A stretch of DNA of 64,000 nucleotides from Methylocaldum sp. 14B (GCF_002005105.1 NZ_MSCV01000001.1:230261-294260); one strand, 5' to 3'. Positions 7,059 through 16,148 are shown, counted from the first letter of the stretch. Notes: a model not told the origin generated them from the letters alone. Translations and numbers: made by a program.

Positions 7059-7217
7059 ATGAAAGCGCTTAACAAATTCTACAAAGCAATATTATTTTCG
7101 CTTTTGTTTCCCGTCTCTGCCACAGCGGGCGGGGGAAATGGAAATGTCGAGATTGAACACGTCGGCGGCTACGGAAACGCAGGAAAGGTGGGGTCAGGTC
7201 TTGCAATAGGGCCGTAG
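7059..7217 (+). pseudogene. Truncated secreted protein fragment
   Basis: ATG 7059 starts a frame of 52 codons. Residues 1-23 form a clear signal peptide (basic MKALNKFYK, hydrophobic core, Ser-Ala-Thr-Ala), followed by a Gly/Asn-rich stretch GGGNGNVEIEHVGGYGN. At about 7187 the sequence changes into repeat sequence and soon stops. It looks like the 5' end of an exported-protein gene cut by a repeat. The family is not recognised. Confidence 0.4.
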
Positions 7218-7358
7218 GGCGGGTTAGCGTATTCGCGTAACCCGCCGTTCGAGTTGCGCCGCAAGCAAAAGGTGGGGTCAGCCCGCGTAGGGCGGAATAG
7301 CGTACTCGCGTATTCCGCCGCATGGGAGTATTTCATTCGGCGCATTACGCGAAAGCTA
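7213..7358. repeat. Degenerate repeat cluster including truncated repeat A copy 3
   Basis: A short palindrome (TAGGGCGGGTTAGCGTATTC with its complement GTAACCCGCC) lies at about 7213-7250. Repeat A copy 3 starts at 7281 with GCCCGCGTAGGGCGGAATAG and runs to about 7358, where its right half is missing and the composite element begins. Confidence 0.7.
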
Positions 7359-7594
7359 GAGCATTTTCATACCTACTGTACGGGCACTCGCGAGTAGGTC
7401 GGGAATCCCTCCCAATCGCAAACGGCGTCTTCGGGAGCGCCGAAGCCGCCCTTCCCGACGCCACGTCCCGGCCGAGCGTCTTCGTCGGCAAAGGATTGCC
7501 GACCTACGAAAGCTTGAGTCGATCTACCCTGGCCGAAGGCGCCAACGACTCCTGCAGGCCTGTTTTGCCGTACGAGCGAGATGAAAACACTCTA
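7357..7594. mobile_element. Composite MITE-like element, complete copy
   Basis: This 238-bp non-coding element has matching ends: TAGAGCATTTTCAT at 7357-7370 and ATGAAAACACTCTA at 7581-7594, complementary at 12 of 14 positions, with TA as the outer bases on both sides. Inside are GTAGGTCGG-type units and a hairpin around 7411-7465 related to that at 35739-35804. Partial copies lie at 6856-6968 (right half) and 44136-44235 (left half). The outer TA could be a target duplication of the IS630/mariner type, but no autonomous partner is seen in this window. Confidence 0.6.
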
Positions 7595-7805
7595 AGGGGC
7601 TACTCGGTAAACGGCGGGTTACGACGCATCGGATCCAAGCGTGCCCAGCAGGGGTTCCGTTGTGCGCGCCTAACCCGCCCTACAAACCCCGGGGTGAGGT
7701 ACGAAACTAGACCTCGATCAAGCGTCGGCTGTGCCGGGTTTCCGCAACGCTTCAACCCGACCTAGGCCAAGCTTGGCAGGCTAGGCGCTGCATAGTTTCT
7801 ACAGG
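7595..7805. other. Repeat-filled spacer
   Basis: There is no gene here. Bases 7607-7680 hold a loose palindrome (CGGCGGGTTACGACGC facing CCTAACCCGCC). Bases 7690-7765 hold a degenerate copy of the 3322-3413 family (GTGCCGGGTTTCCGCAACGC). Unique sequence resumes shortly before the ctaA stop at 7806. Confidence 0.5.
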
Positions 7806-8855
7806 CTAATCGACGCGCGCTGCGGCCGTGAGCCTTGGATTTTCCGAATACCGCAATGCGATAAACAGGAAAAACTGGGTTCCGAAGATCAGATTGGCCA
7901 GGACGAGGTGAATCGGCTGTACGAAAGCCGGAAATCCGAGACGATCCAGCGTTACCCCGGTGCCGATGGCGGCTACCACCAAAGCCCCCAAGGCGATGCC
8001 GAAGTTTCGAAGCAGGTGTCCGCGTTCGAGGCGTCGTGCCAGATTCCAGACGAGCCACAGGTTTGTGAAGAGAATGACGGAGGAGAACGAGCGGTGAATG
8101 TAGAAAATGATCGGAAATTCCTCCCGCCAAAGGTGGCGCTCGGCTTGATCGAAGGTCGTGGCGATGACGTCCACCGACTCCCGGATCTGGGTTCCCATGG
8201 TGATTTGCAGCAGCGTCATTCCCATCGCTACCGCCAAGACCGTTTTGAATCTTGGCGATAGCGCGCCAGTATCGAGCCTCCGTATCGTGTCCTGCTGCGA
8301 TCTCGCGATCGCGTAGATCAGGAGACACACGATCACGAAAGCGGTCACCATGTGGGCGGTAATCATGACCGGCCGCAGATTGCTGGCGACGACCGCAGAT
8401 CCCAGCCAACCCTGAAACCCGACCAATAAGAATACGGATAAGGCGAGGAAGAAGACCGCCCGGTCTCGTCTCAGATATGGAATCGCATAGAGCAAGGTCA
8501 GCAGAATAAGCACTCCGATACTCACACCGATCAACCGATTGACATATTCGGTCCAGGTCTTGAGCGGATTGAACTCGGTATCCGCATAGCCGCGCTCGGC
8601 GTAAATCTCATGGTAATTCGGCGGCAGCTGGGATTCGTCGGTAGGCGGGACCCAGCGGCCGAAACAGGTGGGCCAGTCGGGGCAGCCCATGCCGGCACCG
8701 GATGCCCGTACGATACCGCCGACCAGGATCAGGAAATAAACGGCGGCGATCGTAATCAGGCCGATGCGGCGGAACCGTTTGGAAATCGCCGAGTCGGTCG
8801 CGTTTGAATGAAAAGCGTTCTGGGGATTGAAGTCGGAAGAGACCGTATCGTTCAT
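7806..8855 (-). CDS. ctaA: Heme A synthase (COX15/CtaA)
   Basis: This 349-residue inner-membrane protein would oxidise the C8 methyl group of heme O to give heme A for aa3-type cytochrome oxidase. About eight hydrophobic segments are visible. Family features are the paired cysteines in GCPDWPTC at residues 57-64, EYVNRLIG near 103, the histidine in ITAHMVTAF at 168, HRSFSS in the second half, and QPIHLVLAN near the end. About 30 polar residues precede the first helix. No ctaB (heme O synthase) is adjacent in the window. Confidence 0.9.
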   Translation of the reverse strand: MNDTVSSDFNPQNAFHSNATDSAISKRFRRIGLITIAAVYFLILVGGIVRASGAGMGCPDWPTCFGRWVPPTDESQLPPNYHEIYAERGYADTEFNPLKTWTEYVNRLIGVSIGVLILLTLLYAIPYLRRDRAVFFLALSVFLLVGFQGWLGSAVVASNLRPVMITAHMVTAFVIVCLLIYAIARSQQDTIRRLDTGALSPRFKTVLAVAMGMTLLQITMGTQIRESVDVIATTFDQAERHLWREEFPIIFYIHRSFSSVILFTNLWLVWNLARRLERGHLLRNFGIALGALVVAAIGTGVTLDRLGFPAFVQPIHLVLANLIFGTQFFLFIALRYSENPRLTAAARVD

Positions 8856-9004
8856 GACTGATATTTCGACAAGATTGGGATGTTATGTTTGTACGATGCC
8901 GGACGGCGAGCCGGTATCGGCGTTCGGAGCGTTTTTCGCCGCAGTATAGTGGCGTGAATCGGGAACTCGGCACGCACACTCAGAATACATGCGCAAACAA
9001 GCTT

Positions 9005-9058
9005 GTAGGTCGGCAATCCTTTGCCGACGACGATGTCGGGAAGGGATTCCCGACCTAC
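9005..9058. repeat. GTAGGTCGG inverted-repeat pair
   Basis: A unit starting GTAGGTCGGCAATCC faces a variant ending GGGATTCCCGACCTAC across a short spacer. It lies between the divergent-free ends of ctaA (start at 8855) and the secreted protein gene (end at 9095). Confidence 0.8.
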
Positions 9059-9094
9059 GACAGCCTGGGGCGCTACACCACATCGGAAGATGCT

Positions 9095-9565
9095 CTAGCG
9101 AGCGGGCATGACCGAAAAGGATTCCGAAATGCTGAAACTGCGGCTACGAGAACTTTCGGATAAATCCTGATAATACAACCGAATGCGATAGTTTCCGACC
9201 GGCAGTCGACCAATTCGATAGGTTCGGTAAAGCCCGGAGCCGGGGAGGGCGCTTTCCTCCGGTTGAAAGGTATAAAGGCACTGCCCGTAGTGGTTGACGA
9301 CGATCTCGATTTCGTTTCCTTTCATCCGGGCATCGACACGGTCGTCGTTGCAACCGCGCCGCGGGTAATAAATCAGGATATCTTCGTTGGCGCGAGGACT
9401 ATTGGGTTCGATAAAAAGGGTTTCGCCTTGCGCTCCACCGGGTCCCCGGAAATGTTCTTGGGCGACCGCCGGGAGAGGAAGAAGGCTCAACAAGAATGCC
9501 GGTATATGGCGGCGAACTCGGGATAACCGCGTCCATCGAAGCGTGGAAAAATGGCCGTTAGTCAT
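9095..9565 (-). CDS. Secreted protein of unknown function
   Basis: This encodes 156 residues from ATG 9565, which overlaps the end of the pgsA-like gene (ATGACTAA), so it is probably translationally coupled. Residues 1-35 form a signal peptide with an Arg-rich start, hydrophobic core and Ala-Val-Ala end. The mature part is about 120 residues, mostly predicted beta strands (IEIVVNHYGQCLY, YRIRLYYQ), with two cysteines. This suggests a small periplasmic immunoglobulin-like domain. No family is recognised. Confidence 0.6.
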   Translation of the reverse strand: MTNGHFSTLRWTRLSRVRRHIPAFLLSLLPLPAVAQEHFRGPGGAQGETLFIEPNSPRANEDILIYYPRRGCNDDRVDARMKGNEIEIVVNHYGQCLYTFQPEESALPGSGLYRTYRIGRLPVGNYRIRLYYQDLSESSRSRSFSISESFSVMPAR

Positions 9566-10127
9566 TGCGCATGCCCAAGACTCGGGTTTCGCGGTAATAG
9601 CTGCTTCCCCAGACATATACGTACATCGCGCCGCTAACCAGCGTCGTCAAAAATACGATCGCGGTCAGGCCGGTGATGAGGCTGGCGGGCAACGACACGA
9701 AGCCATGGTGCAGGAGTATGATGAATACCAGAAAGAGCTGAAGCAATGTATTCACTTTGCTGATCAGGAGCGGTTGCCCTTCGAAGGGCCGCAGCAGGAA
9801 GTAATACAGCACTGCACCGGTGAATATCACCAGGTCGCGCAAGACCACGGTGGCCATGAGCCAAAACGGGAGCAATCCCATAAAGCTCAGCACGATATAA
9901 GACGAAACCAGAAGCAGCTTGTCGGCCAAAGGGTCGATATAGGAGCCGAGACGGGATTGCCAGTGAAAATGCTTGGCTAGAAAACCGTCCAGAGCATCCG
10001 ATACACCCGCAATCACGAACAGCGTCAGAGCCCAATCGAAGCGCTTTTCCAGCATCGAACTGATGACAGGATAGACGAGCAGGATTCGGCAAACCGAAAT
10101 GATATTGGGTATATGACGTGCTTTCAT
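9558..10127 (-). CDS. pgsA: CDP-alcohol phosphatidyltransferase, PgsA-like
   Basis: This 189-residue membrane protein probably transfers a phosphatidyl group from CDP-diacylglycerol to glycerol 3-phosphate or a related alcohol. The family metal-binding signature is present: D44-A-L-D-G at 44-48, A51-K52, G61 and D65-P-L-A-D69, with Lys where Arg is more usual. Hydrophobic helices follow. It overlaps the upstream DUF2066 gene by four bases (ATGA at 10124-10127). The exact substrate cannot be read from the sequence, since some relatives are cardiolipin synthases. Confidence 0.8.
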   Translation of the reverse strand: MKARHIPNIISVCRILLVYPVISSMLEKRFDWALTLFVIAGVSDALDGFLAKHFHWQSRLGSYIDPLADKLLLVSSYIVLSFMGLLPFWLMATVVLRDLVIFTGAVLYYFLLRPFEGQPLLISKVNTLLQLFLVFIILLHHGFVSLPASLITGLTAIVFLTTLVSGAMYVYVWGSSYYRETRVLGMRND

Positions 10128-11161
10128 TCGGCTAATCGGTAGGTTAACCCGGAAAACTGCCGGTCCTCGTTAGCGACGGGTCTCAACACCCGCCCTAAAG
10201 CGAGGGCCTCCTCCAACGACGCCCTGTCGCCGAGTACGTATAGCTTAAACAAGGCATGATCGGCGTCCACTCCCATCCACTCCAGCCTTTTGACCTGAGA
10301 CAGCCGGCTCAGATAGGCGGTTGCGCGATCGGTCGCATCGAGAGACGACAGGCCGACGATTTTCAATTCCAGAGTCGTTTCCTGCGTGGTACGCGGAATG
10401 AACCGTTCGGCCAGGCGGGAGTAGACTCCGGATGTACCCGACCGGAGTGCTTCCTGGAGATCGGGAAAGTTTCCCTGCCAAGTCTCGTCGAGATTTTGAA
10501 GGTAAATTCGCCAAGCGGCATCCCAGGTGCCCTCCGGTCTATGCGACAAGCGTCCGGCGAGCACGGCATCGGTCTCGTATCGAGCGGACGCTTGCTTGAC
10601 TCGCTCTCCGTTACCGGTTTCCAGGTCGTCGATGCTGAGACTCTGTTGGTCGGTCAAATCCCACAAAGGAACCGTCACGGGCAATCCGCTTTCCTCCGCT
10701 GCGGCACGTAGCGCGCGGTCGATCTCCGGCATTTGATCGGCCACGAAAATCGATTTTTCCGCATTATCCTCAATCGAAAGCCATACCAGCACTTCGGGTC
10801 GCTGTTCTCCCCAAGGACTGATGTTCGATTTACGCAAGGTGTCGTTAATGCGCGGCGAATCGAACTCCACGCGCAAATAGTCGAGCGGCGCATCGGTGTC
10901 CGACTTGGTTATGTACTCGTATTGCAGAACGAAATGGTCGGGTTTTTCCAGCATGGAGCGTACGGCCTTGGACTGCATGGCATCGGTCCTGACCAATCGC
11001 TTGAGGACTTGCTCAAGAGCTTTGCGGATGTCTTCGTTACGTGTCGATTCATCTTTGCTCTGTACGGCGACGTCCATTCGATACAATCCTTTTATTTCCG
11101 CGGCCATAAGGTTGGGACAAACCATTATGAGCCACAAACTGACTAGGGCGACGAGGCGCAC
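10124..11161 (-). CDS. DUF2066 domain protein, exported
   Basis: This 345-residue protein has an N-terminal signal peptide (about residues 1-20, ending NLMAAE). The following segments RMDVAVQSKD and ALEQVLKRLVRTD are typical of DUF2066 proteins, which in many gammaproteobacteria lie beside purM, as here. The function of the family is not established; a periplasmic location is likely. The gene is divergent from purM, with about 165 bases between the two starts, and is coupled to pgsA downstream. Confidence 0.8.
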   Translation of the reverse strand: MRLVALVSLWLIMVCPNLMAAEIKGLYRMDVAVQSKDESTRNEDIRKALEQVLKRLVRTDAMQSKAVRSMLEKPDHFVLQYEYITKSDTDAPLDYLRVEFDSPRINDTLRKSNISPWGEQRPEVLVWLSIEDNAEKSIFVADQMPEIDRALRAAAEESGLPVTVPLWDLTDQQSLSIDDLETGNGERVKQASARYETDAVLAGRLSHRPEGTWDAAWRIYLQNLDETWQGNFPDLQEALRSGTSGVYSRLAERFIPRTTQETTLELKIVGLSSLDATDRATAYLSRLSQVKRLEWMGVDADHALFKLYVLGDRASLEEALALGRVLRPVANEDRQFSGLTYRLAE

Positions 11162-11327
11162 GAAGATCCTCCCGCAGGTTGGCGAAGAGCGTTGTACAAT
11201 ATCACAATCCCTTAGAGCAGCTAAAACACTCTATGTCCGTTCGACCAGTCTGGATTTCACTTGAATGGACACTGGTTTTTGGCTTTTTAGAGTTCTTTTT
11301 TCCGAATTGATATCCCGGAGATTCAGC

Positions 11328-12377
11328 TTGACCGATTCCAAAACCGAATCCCTCGATTACAAAAGCGCCGGTGTCGACATCGAGGCCGGTAATGCACTCG
11401 TAGAGCGGATTAAACCGTTTGCCGCAAGAACTCGCGTTCCCGGCGTGCTGGCCGGACTCGGGGGATTCGGCTCGCTGTTCGAGCTTCCGGTAGGCCGTTA
11501 CAGGCAGCCGGTTTTGGTCGCCGGCACCGACGGGGTGGGCACGAAACTGCGATTGGCCATCGATAGCGGACAGCATGGCGGCGTCGGCATCGACTTGGTT
11601 GCGATGTGTGTTAACGATATCGTCGTTCAGGGCGCCGAGCCTTTGTTTTTTCTCGATTATTACGCCACCGGCAAACTCGAGGTGGATGTCGCCGCCTCAG
11701 TGATCCAAGGCGTCGGCAAGGGCTGCGAATTGGCCGGGTGCGCCCTGGTGGGGGGCGAAACCGCGGAGATGCCGGGGATGTACGGCACAGGCGATTACGA
11801 TTTGGCCGGCTTTTGCGTGGGCATAGTGGAGAAGGATGAGATTCTCGACGGAAGCCGGGTCCGTCCGGGCGACAAACTGCTCGGCCTGGCGTCTTCCGGA
11901 CCGCACTCGAACGGCTATTCCTTGATCCGCAAGATCGTGGACCGCGAAGGCCGCCGCCTGGATGAATCATTGGACGGAAAGCCCTTGGGCGAATGGTTGC
12001 TCGAGCCGACCCGGATCTACGTAAAGCCATTGCTGCAACTCATGCGTCAAATCAGGGTTCATGCCCTGGCCCATATCACCGGCGGCGGAATCACGGAAAA
12101 CCTGCCGCGGGTTTTGCCGGATCGCTCGGAGGCGGTGGTCGACCCGTTCGCGTGGCCGAGACCGGCCGTGTTCCGCTGGCTGCAGGAAAAAGGCGGGGTA
12201 GAGGACGGCGAGATGCTGCGCACCTTCAATTGCGGCATCGGCATGATCGTCTGCGTCGCGCCGGAAGACGAAGAGAACGCCCGTGCGCTGCTCACCGCTG
12301 CCGGCGAGACCGTGTATACCATCGGCGAGATCGCATCGGCTGATGGCGGTCCTCGGGTCAGGTACGTCCAGCCCTAG
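11328..12377 (+). CDS. purM: Phosphoribosylformylglycinamidine cyclo-ligase (AIR synthetase)
   Basis: PurM closes the imidazole ring of formylglycinamidine ribonucleotide to give AIR in purine synthesis. The start is taken as TTG 11328, with CCGGAG at 11315-11320, giving 349 residues, close to the usual 345. The ATG at 11265 would add 21 unconserved residues. Conserved blocks are [12 protein letters not shown] near the start, [30 protein letters not shown] and [11 protein letters not shown], all intact. Confidence 0.92.
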   Translation: MTDSKTESLDYKSAGVDIEAGNALVERIKPFAARTRVPGVLAGLGGFGSLFELPVGRYRQPVLVAGTDGVGTKLRLAIDSGQHGGVGIDLVAMCVNDIVVQGAEPLFFLDYYATGKLEVDVAASVIQGVGKGCELAGCALVGGETAEMPGMYGTGDYDLAGFCVGIVEKDEILDGSRVRPGDKLLGLASSGPHSNGYSLIRKIVDREGRRLDESLDGKPLGEWLLEPTRIYVKPLLQLMRQIRVHALAHITGGGITENLPRVLPDRSEAVVDPFAWPRPAVFRWLQEKGGVEDGEMLRTFNCGIGMIVCVAPEDEENARALLTAAGETVYTIGEIASADGGPRVRYVQP

Positions 12378-12405
12378 TACGCAATGCTACTGTTCAGGAA
12401 GATTT

Positions 12406-13131
12406 ATGGAACTTAGTGTCGTTGTGCCGGTTCACAACGAGGAAGACAACGTTGAACCGCTGATCGCCGAAATCGATCGAGCCTTGATCGATGCGGGAAA
12501 TTACGAAGTGATTTTCGTGGATGACGGCAGCACCGACAATACCCTGACCCGCCTTGACGGTTTGCGAGCGCAGTACCCGCGGCTGCGCGTTCTGTGTCAC
12601 CGACGCTGCTGCGGGCAAAGCACCGCCTTGCTGACCGGCGTTCGCGCAGCCCGCGGACGAATCATCGCGACCCTGGACGGCGACGGGCAAAATAATCCTG
12701 CCGATATACCGAAATTGATCTCGGCCCTGAAGTCTATGGACCAGGACGGAATGAAGGCCATGGTGGCGGGACTTCGCAAGCGCCGCAAGGATACCGGCTG
12801 GCGGCGGTTTTCCTCCAAAGTTGCTAATGCCGTGCGCAGTTCGCTGCTTCACGATAATACGCCGGATACGGGATGCGGGCTCAAGGTGTTCTCGCGCGAG
12901 TTGTTTCTTTCCCTGCCGTATTTCGACCATATGCACCGTTTCCTTCCCGCGCTTGTTCAGCGGGCCGGAGGAAAAGTCGTGTCGGTGGAAGTCGATCATC
13001 GGCCCCGTGTGCGCGGTGTGTCCAAATATGGCACCTGGCACCGGCTATGGGTCGGCATTGTCGACCTGTGCGGGGTGATGTGGCTGCAACGGCGCGCACG
13101 CTTTCCTGAAGTGAAGGAAGTGGGCGGTTAA
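12406..13131 (+). CDS. Family 2 glycosyltransferase, dolichol-phosphate-mannose synthase type
   Basis: This 241-residue GT-A glycosyltransferase starts at ATG 12406 after an AGGAAG site. VVPVHNEEDN at residues 6-15 and VDDGSTDNT at 38-46 bind the nucleotide sugar, and DGDGQ at 91-95 is the metal-binding DxD region. RVRGVSKYG near 205 is typical of the DPM1/GtrB group that charges polyprenyl phosphate with a sugar at the membrane. The C-terminus has at most one short hydrophobic segment, so it would act peripherally. It follows purM by 28 bases and may be cotranscribed. Confidence 0.85.
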   Translation: MELSVVVPVHNEEDNVEPLIAEIDRALIDAGNYEVIFVDDGSTDNTLTRLDGLRAQYPRLRVLCHRRCCGQSTALLTGVRAARGRIIATLDGDGQNNPADIPKLISALKSMDQDGMKAMVAGLRKRRKDTGWRRFSSKVANAVRSSLLHDNTPDTGCGLKVFSRELFLSLPYFDHMHRFLPALVQRAGGKVVSVEVDHRPRVRGVSKYGTWHRLWVGIVDLCGVMWLQRRARFPEVKEVGG

Positions 13132-13202
13132 AGGTCTTTATCTCCCGGGCGAGATGGCGTAAGTTTTTAGATTTAATTCGCATAAGAACAAAGGAAAATA
13201 AT

Positions 13203-13577
13203 ATGAGACCGAATCCCGTCCTACATGCAGTTGTCGTTTTTTCCGTAGTCTGGGCCGGAGTGGGCCGGGCTGAGGAACCGAAGATGCCGCCTCGCCAAGT
13301 GCTTTTGGAGAAAGCCCTCGAGCTGCCAACCAATAAGGTCAATTCGCGGGTCATTCGGGTCATTTTCCCGGAGGGTTACAAGACACCTTTGCATACGCAT
13401 GAAGGGCCGGGGCCTCGTTACGTCGTGAAGGGCAAGGTGAAAATCGAGGAAGGCGGCCAGGTTCGCGAATACGGGCCCGGAGAAGTGTTTTGGGAATCCG
13501 GTCAATGGATGACGGCGGAAAATGTCGGGCAAGGCGAGGCCGAGGTCATCATCATGGAATTGGCGGCGCCTAAGTAA
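13203..13577 (+). CDS. Secreted cupin-domain protein
   Basis: This 124-residue protein has a signal peptide of about 22 residues ending GVGRAEE. The rest is one small beta-barrel cupin. The first metal-binding motif reads PLHTHEGPGPRYVVKGKVK, with two histidines and a conserved glycine pattern; the second is the weaker EVFWESGQWMTAEN. Metal binding is likely, but the reaction cannot be assigned. It stands about 70 bases after the glycosyltransferase gene. Confidence 0.75.
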   Translation: MRPNPVLHAVVVFSVVWAGVGRAEEPKMPPRQVLLEKALELPTNKVNSRVIRVIFPEGYKTPLHTHEGPGPRYVVKGKVKIEEGGQVREYGPGEVFWESGQWMTAENVGQGEAEVIIMELAAPK

Positions 13578-13643
13578 GCAAGATATTTGCCCATGGGAAG
13601 CGGAACGATCCGGTGGGCACACGTCATCCAAGGGGCGGCGCAG

Positions 13644-14498
13644 CTATTTTGGATTCAGGCCGCTTTGCTTCTCCGGCGCAGAAGGAGGAGCAGCATCCAA
13701 AGCGGCACTAATCTGCAAATTGGTTAGCCAACCGTGAACACGGTTGACCAGAAATTCTCCGATGTCTTGCCATCCGTGATCGGGCTCATTCAGAACCAGC
13801 AACCGATAGGACGGATTGGTTTTCATGGCGGCCCGCTTGCGGGACGCTTCGTCGTCCATCGGCACCGATATTCGGCTGCTTAGAATTTCAAGTATAGGCA
13901 AGCGGATGGCGCTCAGGCTATCGGGGGAGATCGGCGGTGGATCGAGCTTCCGCACGGGGGCCGGGTCGATCAGCACCGCGGCCTTCACGGCTCCGTCGGG
14001 CGAATCGGCGAGATAGCTCAATGCCGTCCATGCTCCGATATCGTGGGCCAGCAAGGCGATATTCCCGATTTTTTTCTGCTTGAGAAACTCCACGCTGGAT
14101 TGCAGCCTTGCGATCGTTTCTGCAAGAAGATTCGCATGGCCTTGCAGATCGTCGGCGTCCGATATGGGCATCGCCAAAGACAAACTGCTCCAGCCGTGTA
14201 CCGGCAAGCCTAGTCGGAGCGGACGAATAAGATCGGCCGCATCCTGATTCGAATGTCTCCCATGCAGCAGGATGACGCCGCCGCGTACGTCTTTCGATAC
14301 TGCCTCTCGGTATAGTCCCTGAAATCCCAGATCGGACGCTTCCAGCCGAATCGCTTCGTCCGGGTGTGTACGAGTCCCGATATCGTCGGCGATTTGACGC
14401 TCCCGATGCACATCCGTTGCCAAGGTCTCGCTACTCGCCAGACACGCCGAAATCGAGATAATCAAAATTTGCTTACAGAGGCGGGTTTTTGAACACAA
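13644..14498 (-). CDS. DUF3530 alpha/beta-hydrolase-like secreted protein
   Basis: This encodes about 284 residues from TTG 14498, which has GAGGAAAC upstream and begins a signal peptide (LCSKTRLCKQ, then a hydrophobic core and ASSETLA). A longer frame from 14600 would put 34 unlikely residues before it. VILLHGRHSNQDAADLIRPL near residue 80, LLAHDIGAW in the nucleophile-elbow position (Asp where Ser is usual) and NEPDHGW with a late histidine are DUF3530 features. The elbow substitution means that hydrolase activity is uncertain. The gene is convergent with the cupin gene. Confidence 0.7.
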   Translation of the reverse strand: MCSKTRLCKQILIISISACLASSETLATDVHRERQIADDIGTRTHPDEAIRLEASDLGFQGLYREAVSKDVRGGVILLHGRHSNQDAADLIRPLRLGLPVHGWSSLSLAMPISDADDLQGHANLLAETIARLQSSVEFLKQKKIGNIALLAHDIGAWTALSYLADSPDGAVKAAVLIDPAPVRKLDPPPISPDSLSAIRLPILEILSSRISVPMDDEASRKRAAMKTNPSYRLLVLNEPDHGWQDIGEFLVNRVHGWLTNLQISAALDAAPPSAPEKQSGLNPK

Positions 14499-14628
14499 AT
14501 TGTTTCCTCGAAAAAGGCCAAAAGGTATGAAGCGTTCAGCGGTCCGGCGATTTCGATTGGTGTAAACTGGCCGGAGCCAATGCGCTACGAAGCCGAACAA
14601 TCCTCTTCAGTGTACCGGAGCGTCACCC

Positions 14629-16089
14629 ATGGAAACACTCTCTGAAACCATCGATGGTCTTCCCAATATCTCGGGGTCGGAATCTTTGATCGAACAGGCG
14701 ATTCGAAACCGGCCGGACACGGTCTTCCAGAATTCCAGTCCAATCGAGTTCGGCCGCATCAAGAGCGCCGCCGCGATCGCGCTGCACATGCATCAGCCTT
14801 TGATTCCGGCCGGTGGCGGGGATCCGTCCACCGCCAAGATCATCAGCAACCTCAAGCACATGATGGAGAATCAGCATATCGGCGATAACCATAACGCCCC
14901 GGTTTTCCACTGGTGCTACAAGCGTATGGGCGAGTTCGTGCCGCAACTGATACATGAGGGCAAGGAACCGAGGGTCATGCTGGAATACTCGGGAACCCTG
15001 TTCTACGGCCTGCGCGAGATGGGCTTGCACGACGTGTTCGACAATCTCAAGACGATCACCGTAAATCCGGATTACCGCCGTGCCGTCGAATGGCTGGGCG
15101 CGCCCTGGGGCCATGCCGTAGCGCCGTCAACACCGGTTCAGGATTACCGTCTGCACGTCAAAGCCTGGCAGCATCATTTCGCCGCCATTTTCGGCGTTGA
15201 GGCTTTGACGCGGGTGCGGGGTTTCTCGCCTTCCGAGATGGCGCTGCCGAATCATCCGGATGTCGCCTACGAATTCGTGAAGACGCTCCGGGATTGCGGC
15301 TATACGTGGGTTCTGGTGCAGGAGCATACCGTCGAGCGTCCCGAAAACGGCTGGGGACCGGAGCACAAGCATTTGCCGCATCGGCTGGTTTGCACCAATT
15401 CGGAAGGCGAAAGCGTCAGCATCATCGCGATCATCAAGACCCAGGGCAGCGATACCAAGCTGGTGGCGCAGATGCAGCCTTACTACGAGGCCAGAAGCCT
15501 GTCCCGCTGGGATCTGGCCGGAAAATCGGTCCCGCCGCTGGTGACGCAAATCGCCGATGGCGAGAACGGCGGCGTGATGATGAACGAATTTCCGCCGAAG
15601 TTCATGGAGGTGGTCCGCGAGGCCAGCGGGTCGGAAACGCCGCTCATGAACGTGACCGAATACCTGGAATTTTTAGCCGACACGGGGATAGCAGAAAGCG
15701 ATTTCCCGACGGTACAACCCTTGTTTCAAAAAATGATTTGGGACCGTTTCAAACCCGGCGACGGTGCCGAAAAGCTGGAAAAAATCATCGAGGAGATCAA
15801 GAAAGAAGATCACCGGTTTCACATGGAGGGCGGCAGCTGGACCAGCGATATTTCCTGGGTGAAAGGCTATGAGAACGTATTGGGCCCCATGGAAGAAGCC
15901 AGCGCACTGTTTTACGAGAAGGTCCTGAAAAAAGGTGCGCCGACCGACGATCCGCGTTATCGGAATGCACTGTTCCATTTGATGACGGCTCAAACCAGTT
16001 GCTACCGGTACTGGGGGCAAGGTCTGTGGACGGATTACGGCCGAGAGATTTGCCGACGGGCGACGGAGATCTTCAACAGCGATTTCTGA
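14629..16089 (+). CDS. Glycoside hydrolase family 57 protein
   Basis: This 486-residue cytoplasmic protein (no signal peptide) shows the GH57 opening motif ALHMHQPLIPAG near residue 50, VFHWCYKRMGEF and VMLEYSGTLFYGL. GH57 enzymes include alpha-amylases, 4-alpha-glucanotransferases and branching enzymes that act on alpha-glucans such as glycogen. The specificity cannot be told by eye. No other glycogen gene is adjacent. A strong terminator follows at 16114-16138. Confidence 0.82.
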   Translation: METLSETIDGLPNISGSESLIEQAIRNRPDTVFQNSSPIEFGRIKSAAAIALHMHQPLIPAGGGDPSTAKIISNLKHMMENQHIGDNHNAPVFHWCYKRMGEFVPQLIHEGKEPRVMLEYSGTLFYGLREMGLHDVFDNLKTITVNPDYRRAVEWLGAPWGHAVAPSTPVQDYRLHVKAWQHHFAAIFGVEALTRVRGFSPSEMALPNHPDVAYEFVKTLRDCGYTWVLVQEHTVERPENGWGPEHKHLPHRLVCTNSEGESVSIIAIIKTQGSDTKLVAQMQPYYEARSLSRWDLAGKSVPPLVTQIADGENGGVMMNEFPPKFMEVVREASGSETPLMNVTEYLEFLADTGIAESDFPTVQPLFQKMIWDRFKPGDGAEKLEKIIEEIKKEDHRFHMEGGSWTSDISWVKGYENVLGPMEEASALFYEKVLKKGAPTDDPRYRNALFHLMTAQTSCYRYWGQGLWTDYGREICRRATEIFNSDF

Positions 16090-16113
16090 ACGAGTTTCGC
16101 GAGGCGCGAAAGA

Positions 16114-16138
16114 AGCGGGCTGTACAGCCCGCTTTTTG
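16114..16138 (+). terminator. Rho-independent terminator after the GH57 gene
   Basis: A perfect 10-bp stem, AGCGGGCTGT pairing with ACAGCCCGCT, is followed by TTTTTG. It lies 25 bases after the stop and could also serve the convergent gene at 16149. Confidence 0.9.
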
Positions 16139-16148
16139 CTTGGACCGA

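Noticed and set aside
7322..7765. A 147-codon forward frame
   Set aside because: It begins in repeat A and runs through the MITE-like element and another repeat; it is translated repeat sequence.
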